A model generated the notes under the pieces. That model saw nothing but the letters and a program-made list of their open reading frames with translations, had not been told where the DNA came from and made no database searches. The position numbers and the translations under genes were made by a program. Source: Hemicentrotus pulcherrimus (lineage: Eukaryota; Echinodermata; Echinoidea; Camarodonta; Strongylocentrotidae). From it: a stretch of 32,095 nt of DNA. Positions 1-12,300 of the stretch are shown piece after piece. The stretch lies in the NCBI GenBank assembly GCA_003118195.1, contig BEXV01000010.1, positions 922,337 through 954,431 of the forward strand, given 5' to 3'. Positions within the stretch are counted from its first letter, which is position 1. Each line of letters opens with the position of its first letter.

Positions 1-182
1 AAAAGTGTACTTCTCTACTTGACATAGATTTTGTTTGAATGAAATAATGTGACATTGTATCAGAAGATGATTATTTAGCAGGTATTCCTCTCTTCTACTT
101 CATTCATGCATGTGGAGTGCTTGGTAAATGATTATCATTCTTTGAGCAACACCATGATCAACTTGCATTTTGCTCCTTTCAG

Positions 183-335
183 GCCTCACCTCAGCACATG
201 ACAGGTACAGTCCTGGAGCTGTTCCTAGACTTGGCCAAGCACTTCAACAACCTACCCACTGGGATCCAGCTCCTACGTCATCTTGTGGACCACATCCTCT
301 TCAATCCATCGCTATGGATACATACCCCTATCAAG
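183..335 (+). CDS. NBEA: Neurobeachin exon 1 of window (solenoid)
   Basis: The acceptor is TTTCAG (AG at 181-182) and the donor AAG|GTATGT. The exon encodes 51 codons beginning ASPQHMTG and containing [13 protein letters not shown] and [13 protein letters not shown], highly conserved in neurobeachin. The ATG at 198 is internal, not a start, because the frame is open back to a good acceptor and the family is conserved upstream of it. The exon starts and ends in phase 0. Confidence 0.93.
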
Positions 336-3300
336 GTATGTCCTCATCTAAATGCTTTATTATCAAGTGTCAGAGTCCCATAGCTGTGGAATATCACTCA
401 AGGCCAAGTATCCATGAAAATCTACACCCTAGGACAGCTATCCACAAACACAACTGTCCTAGGACTATTACCTAGTGCTGTAAGTCAGACGCTATGTTCG
501 TGTTCGGTTCGGTTCGGCAACGTTCGGCAATTTTGCACCCGAACTTGGTTCGGTTCGGGGTTCGGTAATATAATAGCAAGGATCGTTATAGCCACACCGG
601 GCCCGACCAGCACAAAGGACTTTTGCCCACTCCTGCTGAAAACAGTGCTTCCGACCAGCACGAATTTCGCATTAAAAAACTGCTCTAAACGTAATTTTTT
701 GTGAAGAAAAGTACTACTTACATTCGTATTTCCGTCCTGAATTGTGTTTTATTTTCAATTTTAAAACAATCATGTTTTCAATTCGTCAATAAATGATATT
801 TATTTTCAAGACTTTCCGAGACGGTTTTTGTCTAATGTGAGAGTCATGAAAGTTGCCATCTTGAATAGCTATTTAGGCTCTTCAATAACTGTTTTTTTTA
901 AAGTTTTTATTTTCAATAGGAAAAATATAAAATCCCTATTTTTCCTGATTAAATAAATACCATGCTATAATATATATTTATTTAATTATTTATATTGTAA
1001 AATTTGTCCGATATTTTTACAATTAAAATATTGATTTTTTGTTTTGTTAAAAGGGTTTAAGCTGAACTTGTTTTGATCATTCACATCCATTTTGGTTTAT
1101 AGCTTGCGATCGCGAGTGAAGTCGTGCCAACCACTGGATAGGCATAAATCACAAAATGGGAAAAAATTTAACATAAAATGAGCAGCCAGGACATGAAAAT
1201 AAGGTAAAAAATTACAAGTTTATTAGCTTGCAAAAACGTTTTATTGTTTTCTGCCGAACATCCGAACCAGGCCTTTGCGTTCGGTTTGGTTCGGTTCGGT
1301 TCAGAAGTGCCATCTTCGGCGAACTTCCGTTCGGTTCGTCGGTTCGGCTACAGCACTACTATTACCCCCTGATAATTTTATTTGGATAACAATTGCCAGA
1401 CAATTACCCGGATGAACTCTGTATTTAATTATTTGATGTCTTCAATAGGATTTGATTTATTAGTCAACTTACTATAGACAAGGAAGATTCTTGTCATGTA
1501 TGTCAAATCACTTTAATAGGAGAACAGAGGGGAAATGAGTTTTTTTTAACTTCACAGATAAAACACAAACTTCAGTATGTTGTTCTCCCAGGGCTTTCTT
1601 AGTTGATTGCAGACAACTGATTTATATAATTTGTTCAAGATTGTGCAACTTTCTTCAAATTTATTACCCTGACCAACTCTCTGGAGCACTCTAAACTGAT
1701 GCTGTTAACAAAACATCAAGTTTGTATTTTATTTCCATGTCATTTAGGTCCAGATTTCGCTCTACACATTCCTTGCCAACGAGTTTGTGGGTCAGGCATC
1801 CATCTACACCAATATCCGTAGGGTCAGCACGGTCCTTCAGTTGATGCACACTCTCAAGCACTACTACTGGATCGTCAACCCAGAGAACAGGAGTGGAATC
1901 GTGCCAAAGGGCTTGGGTATGAACACACCCTTAGGGAATACATGTAATATTGAGGCCTCTTTCACATGAATGTTGTAATCTCGCAACATTAAGTTAAAAT
2001 TATTGTGTATGAATGCATACTGAAGGATAAGAGTTAAATAGAATTTGAGTGGAATTTGTAGAGACACGTAGAATGGTAGTTGCATTGAGCTGTAACTATT
2101 TTAGCAAACACTAAAGGTAAAATCCCTTTTCTGATAGAGGAGTTATATTGTAATACAGTACATCATAATCATGGGGATTGTTGTAAGTCTAGACTTTTGG
2201 TAAGGAGAATGATAATGATAACTGTTTTATATGATGCGTTTCCTGCTGCAAGAGACTGATCAAAGCGCTCAAAGTGTGTTCTTCTTGACTGTAGGTACAG
2301 TGTACTTTGTTTATTCAGAACGGTCTTAAATGCATCTGAGATGGAGTGGGTCTTAATAAAAATTGAAATGGGCTGTACAGTGTGGGCCTGAATAGAATGT
2401 AATTTTTTATGTAATAAAAACAAAATCCCTTTCATAAAAATGAAAAAATGAAATAAAAAGAGAGAAATGGTGGATTATTTTTCTTGTTGTTTTCTTTTTC
2501 AGATGGGAATAGGCCAAGCCTTGAAGACCTCTTGACATTGAGGGCGCTCATCCTCCGTGTCACCAAGCAACTGATTCTCAAGGAGAAGTCTGCCAATGAC
2601 GAGGAGCTTCAGATCATTCTCAACTATCTCATGACCATGCATGAGGTAAGAATACTACTAGAATTACTGTGTAGATTGATGTATGAAAATAGTAGAAGTA
2701 GTAAGCAAAGTAGTATATGCTGTAGTAGAAATAGATATGCATCAAACGCATTAATAGTCTTTGATTATTGAAGAACTCATGTGTGATCATGTAGGAATTA
2801 GAGCTGAGTCAGGAATTTCATGCTGGCATCAAGTTAGCCCTAACATCAGAATAGAACAGTGAGAGAAAGAGATCAGTGAACTACTGAGGAAAATCCAATA
2901 AAGAATGATACAAAACTGGCGACTCTGACCTGTCTTGGGAGCGACTATCCATAAATTTGTATTTTTCACTCAAGAAAATATACATGTATTAATCATATCC
3001 ATGCTCAAGATAAAATAGTGGATGCATGTTTTTTAAAGCTACTCCTTAATGAACTTGATTCATTCTTACTTCAGGAGAAATGAGAGCAAGGGACGACAAG
3101 GAGTTGTCACTTATTTATTTTCAACTATAAAAACAACACATTGGCAAAATTGCCCCCAGAACCCTCTATATTTTCCTTGGTCGTGAATGCCAGATGCCAG
3201 GAATGATCACTACCTCATGGCAATGTTATTTAATCTTATTCCAATGTAGATGAGATCAGAGGGGGTTGATGAGATTACTGTGGTAAGCTGACAAATGTGT

Positions 3301-6300
3301 GCCATTGATTCCAAACCATAGCATGCCATTTGATAACATGCCTTATGGCCGCAGTGCACCTTAAAGACCAGACTATGTCTTTTTGAGTTTGAGAGGAATT
3401 GCAGTTGCTTTAGATATGAACTATTAGATTTTTAAAAATATTCCTGGTGAAGGTCACATATGTTTCAATGAATACTGAAGTATGTTCAAAATAGTGGGGG
3501 TATTGAGAGCCTTCCGATCAGGGAACATGCCAGGGGGTGTTTCACAAAGATCTGAATTTGAACTTATCTCTAAGTTGGACTGAACAATTATGAAAAGCCA
3601 TTAGCATCATTGAAAATATTTTATAAAAATTATTTTAAAAGGCATAAAATGTTGATTCAAATCATTCATAATTTCTATCGTCTTCAGAGATTTCATTTTC
3701 TTGATATGGAATTCATGAAAAGTCTAAAATACTTGAATTTTGCTTTTGAATGTATTTCATTATAAGGCTACAAATGGCTCTCCATAATATTTAAGTCCAA
3801 CTTAGAGTTAAGTTTGACTTAAAGTCTTTGTGAAACACCCCCAGATTGATTTAGTAATGTGACATTGTACCAGTCACATGACTGCAATCAACTTGTAGCT
3901 GATTGTGTAGCTTTATCCCAAACTGGATGGCTTAGAATACCTCACCATTTCAATATTGAATATCAAAATACTGTTAAGTACCCCTATCAGGAAGAATTTA
4001 CATATCTAAATTGTCATATCTAATTTTATTCCAATTTTTGGAGGGTAAACATTCAATTACAGTCAGGGTGCAAGATGTGTAGTGGGCTTTCCAATGGTTG
4101 AGCAGCTCATTTTTTGTTAGTGATGTTGGCTTTTCTTAACATTGCTCTACACAAAATGACATTTTATGGCTCATTTCATGTAATCAATCTCAGAAAAATT
4201 TAAAAGAGTTGAGGTGCAAATGCGGATGAAATGAGCTATTGGGCGAGATTGCATCTATTGTGTGGTTTGCTTATTTGAAGAACTTTTGATTCTTTCGCTG
4301 AAGTAGCAGTGTCAGTGCTTGAAGTGGCTGGTATATTAATATAAAAAGATTTAAAGGACAAATCATTATGATTTGAGTGTGGTTTATCTACATGTACTTC
4401 CATTTTGTCCTTTAACAAGAAAATTATGCTTTATTATAATAGAGAAAACATAGAATGCATGCATATCTATATCACATATTCATTACAAGTACTTCGGGCT
4501 GATCAAACAATCAATAGATTTGTTTTAGAAATTGAACCTGTCTGGTGAATTGTACTGAATTTATTTCCCAAATCCTTGTTATTCATAATATGAGAGCCTG
4601 TTGGCTATTAACTCAACGCGACAAGGAGTCAATTTATTTACTTTTATTAATAGAATAGTTGCATGCTATGGTACATGTCGACTATACATGTATTTCCTCA
4701 CATGAATCTATTAAGTACACTAATTATTCAAATATTTCTGATTCTTATGGGTTTTGTTGTTCTGAATTCTTACCTCTAAAATGCATGTGGATTGTAGAAT
4801 TTTTAATGGTATTTTACCATTTCTAGGCTTAAATTTTCCATTGATGATTTGACTTCCATTTTCATATAAATCTGCTGTAAGTTACAACTTCTGTACTGTA
4901 TTTTAATTAATGTATGGACTGAATGCAAGCAAGGCCCATGTTATTTTAGTAGTGTTGGTTACAACTAGTGATGGTCAATGCTTCAAGAAACGGGAACATT
5001 GAGCGGCGAGTCATTCTAAGATATGTTTGACTGAAGCTGTATCGAGTATCTGATGTAGTTGTTCTGAAAACCAGGATACATGTAACGAGATCCCTCGCCT
5101 GAAGCCAAATCAAAAGTCAAGCGGCTGAGCTTAGAGTCTGCAGAATTGTACTTGAAAAGGGAATGTGTGAAAAAAGAAAAAGTAAATCAAGAATATCAAC
5201 TGTATTTGCAAGAGCTTTTAAAAGGCATTGGAATTCTGAATGATTAGCACATTTCATGATTCTTATTGTTTGAAATCGACATATTTCAATCACATCAACT
5301 TAACTTTCCTCTGATTTTTGGGGGTCTCTATGATTTTTTGGAGTGTGTAAAAAAAAAGAAAAAAAGAAGCTTTTTTCAAAATGGAACTTTTATACATGTA
5401 TAATGATGAAATTCTTTACCGGTACTTCAAATTGAAATCGAAATTTAAACTATGGAAGTACTGTAATAGTTTTTAATACTGTGCATGTACATATTTATGT
5501 ATATTATTAAAGCAAATATGTTTTTATTAACACAATTCCATTCACAATTAATCAAATCATATAATTAAATGTTTGAAATGCTGAACTGCTCATCATGTTT
5601 TGTCATGAATCACCAAATTTGATTGAATAATGACAATCATGCACATTTCATGTCAACGCATCATGTTATTCAAATATATGTAGAAGGACTATAGTTAAGT
5701 TATGGTACTTCTTTTAATCAAAAAGTTATGATTATTTTTTTGTGAGGGGTGTTTTGGAAGTACATTTAATTAGCAAGATACGAAATAAGCTACAATAAAA
5801 TTGAATTCATTATATTATGTGAAAGTCATTTTCATTATAACTCATAACTCTGAGAAGACCATGCCAGATAAATAATCATACATTCAAAGAAAGAAGCTAC
5901 ATATGTGCATGTATAAGAGGGGTATCATTTGCTAATAACAATTATTATGAATGGAAAAGTTCCTTCTTGTAAAACAATCATGCATATAAAAAGGCTAATC
6001 TGACCATCCCTAATATGCTTCAATGACACGTTTCTTTCCAATGTCCATTTAAGGCTTCACAAATAAAGTGTTGATTTGAAGCATGTACAAAATGTACATT
6101 TATATTCATTTGACAGCAAGATAAAACAATTAAAGCTTAGCAGCTTGGATGTCTTGGTGGAGTGACATGGCACCTTGCATTTGTTATGAGTCACCATATC
6201 AAATTACATTTTTTCTTTCTATCTGTTTTCATTCAGGATCTCAACTTGAAGGATGTTCTCCAACTCTTGCTCTCTCTGATGGCAGAAAACATCAATGGCT

Positions 6301-9300
6301 TGGCAGTCGCATTTGACAGGAAAAATGGAATCAGGTATTCAGTTCTCCAATCAAAGAATATCTTGTATTCACAATATTGATTCATTACAATTTGCTAGAA
6401 AACAATCTACAATGTTTCTACTGACCAAAGTGCGATGTGATATGTCATTCCGTAGGACTTTGTCGATTACAAATTTTGGGAAATAGTTCTATCAATCAGG
6501 TGCTGAGTATGGAAAAAAAAATATACGTAAAATTCTCTAATTCCACTTTTATAGGTTTCAAATCTGTTTGGTTAGTGTTTGATTTGTTATTCAATTTAAA
6601 AAATTAAAAAATCAAGACTGTTATATTTGTCTCTAGTCTTCACACGCTTTCTGCCTCAACTGTATCAACCATTTTTGATGTATTGCACCGTGATTGTATG
6701 TCAATATTGTGTGTATTTATGATAAAACTATGAATGTAGATATTAAACATGTAAATAATCTCTTTCTTTGGACCATTGTGAACATCCATTTTGATCTGCT
6801 TGTATCCTAGGACTGTATTCAAGCTGTTGGCCTCAAGCGATGAAGCAGTTCGCGCTCTCTCCCTCAAATGCCTCTCCCTCTTCCTCAGCCGACTCCCACA
6901 CAAGTAAGAGAGAAAAAAGAAAAAAGAAAAAAAAGAAGACATTTCTAAGAATTTGCAGGAATATGTATGTTTGATAAAATTGTATTTCATAGGAAAACAT
7001 TTGATGATTTTAACTTTGTTATTCAGGTAGTGGACTGCGCAATTCCAAGATTAGTTATTCAAGTTATACTATATAGAGGTCATCTTATATAAAATAGTAC
7101 GCACATATCTGACATAAGATTTATTTTAACAAATAACTTAAGGAGTGAAGTTGTATAAAGTAGGTCTTGTTATCTCTTAATAATGCATACTATTAATAGT
7201 CATTTCTATTTATGTTTAGCTTTATACACTCTATATAATTGAATAAATCAATACAAAGATTGCCGAGAATTGTCAATCCTTTCCTTATCCTGCATCTTTT
7301 GGCTTGTGAAATGCCTAATAATAATTTCCGGCATATTTAAACCATGTTTTCCTTAAAGGTCTCTAATATATTATATTGAGATTTAAAAAAAAAAACCTCC
7401 AAAATCAAGCACAAGTGATTGGTTCAAAGCCGTAAAAGGGCCTTGTTCAGTTACCCTTTTTAATGAGAAGCCTCTCAGCAGATTTGCAGTACAGTGTGTA
7501 GATCCTTTTATCCAACCCTTTTAAATACAAGTATCATTCTTATAATGTATTCATTTTGAAGTAATCTAATTGTATTTTTTGTTCTATTATAGGAGGAAGA
7601 TGGATCTGATGTATGCTCATAACCTGTACTCTCTACTTGGAGAAAGAATGCAACTCACATCAAACACACTCACACTCACCATGTACAACTGTCTCTTTGA
7701 GGTAAATATTTTTTCCTACAGGGTGTCCACAAAAAATAACAAACAAAAGTGCTTTTTAAGAAGGAATTAATTCAGTTCTCGTATGAATCATGATATGCTC
7801 AACTGTCACCTACATGCATCTTGTTCGCAGATGCATGTGGCAAATGCAAGGTCTTAAAAATCTCTGCATATCTAGAAGAAATTTCACCAACTTTTGTTCA
7901 AAGTATTTTCTCTAAAGAATTTACGGAAGAAGACTTTGTTACATTTTTAGTAGTACCCTGTACATTTTTTCCTTTCCTTATGAATTTTTTTTTCAACAAA
8001 AAAATGATAATAATTCTTCAATAAAATCCCAAGCTGATTATAAATTACCTATGACTATTAGATTATCAATTGAAAAAAGTTTCTGCATACAACAACCACT
8101 TTAATATTGTATACACATTTGTTCTTGTCTGCAGCTGTTAACAGAGAGAGTGAGTTTGCAAGTCATGTCTACAAGGCATCCAGAACCAGACAAGACATAT
8201 AGAGTCATGAACCCAGGTGAGTTCTTCATTCACATAGATGAGAAGCTTGATCTCATGCTAGATACATGTATTACCAATGCTATGTAGTAGGGATATTATA
8301 CAAAATATTATAAATATGATGCTTGATATCTTATTGATATAAACTGTTTACAGATTCGCTGACTCAGAAAGGATTTAGAGGTAATGATGATGATCAGAGC
8401 AGTGTTTTATGTTGATGAAGGTTACAACAACAAGGATGATACTGAAGATGATGATGATGACAGTTGATTACTGAAGTTATGATGATGTTGATCAATTATT
8501 CATTTATAATGATGACAGGTCTTATGGAGAAGGGGTGGCATTCCATATAATCACCACTCCTGAAATGGAATATTTTGAGGGCATGACATTTTATATCACT
8601 ATCTCAATCTCCTTCTTGATCTACCTACAGGGATGTTCCATGTGATAGCCAGACTCCTGCGCCAGTCTGTTCCTAGTCCTGAATCCATGGATGTGAGGAG
8701 ACTGTTCCTATCAGATATGATCCTTCTCTTCAACAACAGCAGAGAGAACCGCAGGTTAGTACCAGGGACCCGTTTCACAAAACTTTTTTTTCAATGACAA
8801 ATGACAAAAAACAGTGACAAATCTGCTGATAACCAATCAGAAGCAAGGATTTCAGTGGCTTATAACAAAAACTGTAATATGTTACTGATGACAAGTTTTG
8901 TGAAACACCTCCCCAGAAGAGCTGAGATCGTTAGCCAAGGGAGTCCTACAATCATAGACAATGTGGTGGATTGGTGCTGAAGTGTTGAGGACTAACCCTT
9001 CTGAATTTCTAAATACTCTAGAACTCAGCCCAATGAATTTGCATGAAAGTGAGTTAGACCTCCTGTGCCTAGGAACTAGGGATGTACCGTCTCATGAAAA
9101 AGTCTCCTTTTCATTTTGTTGTAAAAGTACAGGTTCATTTATACATTAAAAAGTGTACATTGTTAACCTATGGATGCCTTGAAAATGAACCTAAACAATC
9201 TCATGTTTTAGAGGAAAACTTGTGTGTATATGTATGTAGTTTAGAGAGAGGAATATGTATTTCTGGGTAGAGGTCTGTAGCCATTAACCCTTTTAAGAAT

Positions 9301-12300
9301 CCATATCCATCTACAAGAAAGATTGATTATTTCCTTTTGAATCTGTATACCTGGTTTTCATTGACCTGAAATGGAAACTGTATAATTAACCTCTGTCATC
9401 TCAACTGTTTGTTCTCTTTCTAGAATCCTACTGCAGTGCTCTGTATGGCAAGACTGGATGATCTCTCTCTCCTACATCTACCCCAAGAACGATGAGGAGA
9501 AGAAGGTCTCGGAGATGGTCTACTCTCTCCTACGCATGCTCCTCCACCATGCCATGAAGTATGAGTGGGGTGGATGGAGGGTTTGGGTGGACACCCTGTC
9601 TATCCTGCATTCCAAGGTAAGAAGGTCAAATGTTATAAAGGTCAAAGGTTTTAGGGGTTATAGTTCAGAGTAGATGGTCTACTCACTCTTACGCTCCACC
9701 CGCATTGCATGAAGTACGAGTGGGGTGGATGGAGGGTATGGGTCGACACCCTGTCTATCCTGCATTCAAAGGTAAGAAGGTCAAATGTTATAAGGGTCAA
9801 AGGTTTTAGGGGTTATAGTTCAGAGTAGATGATCTACCCACTCTTACGCTCCACCTACATGCCATGAAGTACGAGTGGGGTAGATGGACGGTCTGCGTCA
9901 ATACACTGTCCATCAATACTTCAAAATAAGAGGGTCAAAGGTTATAGGGGACATAGTAAAGAATTGAAAGAATCACTGTCTTATGCATCTTACTCCATGA
10001 AGTCATAATTTTCTAGTGAAGTCTAGAGATCATCTGGGTCCACAACCTTTCCATCTTGCACTCCGGGTAAGGGTTTGGAATGTTTTATGATTTATTCAAA
10101 TGCAACAACAAACCGTTGACTTTGTCCTATACATATATGCAGCTTTACCAGCATGTAAAAATATTGAAAAATATTAAAAAAAGAAGGAAAGAAAGAAATA
10201 GAAAAAAAGTAAATAGATACAGAGGGAAAAAACAACAACAAACAAACAAATAACAGCAGTTTAATAGATAGAATATTCATATAATCTAATTATATACATG
10301 TAAATTTATGGAAATTCAGAAAAAGATATTGAGTCATTGTTATAAATGATATGGTAAGTGTTAGGTGGCACATTTATAATCTTGCAAAGCTTGTAATATT
10401 TATTTGACAATGACTCTCACCTTTAATACAAGGTGTCCTTTGAAGACCACAAGAACGACCTCCTCAAGGCTTACACCCACTACCAGAACCAGCAGAGTGA
10501 GGATGGGGGCAGCCCACGCAAGTTCCCACTCAACATCTCTGAGGCCGTGGCTGCTGGGGCCAAACTCCCCCAGTCAGGCCGGCCACGCCAGCCAGACCAT
10601 TCCATCAGCGCGCTAGCTGCGATGACCGGTGGGGATGGGCTGGACTATGAGGTCGTGGAGGATGATCCCAGCAACCCGTACCCACCCCGTGAAAGGATGG
10701 TGACAGGTATTGTATTTGTCCCTTTTTCCTGTTTGGTTTAATATCTTTATTGGTTGAATATGGTTTGATTCGGGCAGTAAGCCAACATTTGTTCTGGAGG
10801 TATTTGCCGTGGACTTTACTTAAAAAATGAAGGAAGATGCACTGAATTGAGATTAGACAATTAATTAACATAATAAAAAGTGGATCATGGGGGACCAAAG
10901 GTCACCGATTAGGTATAGTAGCTACAGGTATTGCAGTGGGGATTTAAACAATTTTCACACTTGTTGTCTTTCTCCTTCCTCTGCCATATCACAGAAGCCG
11001 AGTTGGTGAGGATACGCCGTCAGCAGGAGGTGAGATCATTCCTAAATGATGTGATTGACAACGTGGTTACCATGGTGGAGAAGGAGGAGCCTAAGGGATC
11101 AGCAGAAGGAGACAAAGCCGAGGACTTGTCTACCGATGCTTCTAACAGTGCTGATGGCAATGAAGATGTAAGGATTCATGCTCTATCTATTTCTTTACTC
11201 TGCTTTACTTGTTCATCCTACTTCAGCCAACATGACTACCAAATTGCTACTGGCTCAAACAGAAGAATTTGATTTTTGGAAACTCCGGTTTTTAAATATA
11301 CTAAACCTTGTCTTTAGTTGACTGTGTCATTATGGGACAGTAGGGTGCTTTCGTCAACACGACGGAAGCAAAGACGACGGGAGAATTATGGCGATACAGA
11401 TCTTCTGTCATGTTTAGGGAACGAACGTTATCATGGCCACGTACAGTCATGAAAATCAACAAGACGGAGTAAATTCTAGCTTGCTCATGCGCAGATTGTT
11501 TTTTCGCTCGCGTTACCGTCATCTTTGCCTTTTATCTTGTTTGCAAAAGCGCCCTAGTATTAAAATATAAAACTTCTCTTTTCCTGTTTTATCAAAGTTC
11601 CAGTGTCTCTAAGGACAGCCCAGCCATCTTGCCCCTGGCCAACATCACCACCAAAATTTTTAAGTTGGCTGTGTCATTATCGGACAATATTATAAAATAA
11701 AGTTTCTCTTTTCCTCCTGCTTAATCAGAGTTCCAGTGTCTCTAAGGACAGCCCAGCCATCTTGCCGCTGGCCAACATCACCACCAACGAGCAGATCCTA
11801 CAGGCTGCTGACTACACCACCCAGGTACCCCTAGAGGAAGAGGTCAGGCAGATGGAGGCTGGAGCTAGTGGTGGCGGTGGTGGGGACACGCCCAGCCAGA
11901 GGGTGTTTAGTCCTGGACCACATCAGGTATGCATGCCTGTCTTACCTCTACTCTATCAGCAATTTTCTTCTTCTTCACCTTTAGAGGTGCATTTGACTAA
12001 AAGAACCCCTTTTCACAATATAGAAATTTTGCAATAAAATCTTTTGATTTAGAATGCTCCAAATAACATGTCATTCAGGAGCAGAAACAGCTTCCCCTTG
12101 TTGCTCGATTTTTTTTTATGGTGTTCTTCAATCTGATGAAATGATGTCGTGTAAATTATTCATACAAATCAACAGAAAGAGCAAGAAACTTGGCTTGCAT
12201 ATTAAGAGTAGAATTTGTTGCATTTTAAATGTGGTTAGTTGGATATGCATAGCTAACACTGTAATTTATGGGTACGGTAATAATGATCGAATGTTTTAAG

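Larger units (their letters stand above)
336..1747 (+). other. Intron 1
   Basis: AT-rich intron holding a 10-bp inverted repeat at 428-463 and an 886-bp hAT-like element at 473-1358, described separately. I see no coding exon in the rest. Confidence 0.85.
11168..11728 (+). other. Intron 11
   Basis: Intron of 561 bp, largely made of a partial duplication of the exon 12 acceptor region carrying a 216-bp inverted-repeat insertion (both listed separately). Confidence 0.8.

Noticed and set aside
198..200. ATG in exon 1 as the gene start
   Set aside because: The frame is open upstream to an acceptor, and neurobeachin proteins have several hundred residues before this block.
2169..2435. Minus-strand open frame in intron 2
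   Set aside because: AT-rich chance frame without conserved motifs; wholly intronic.
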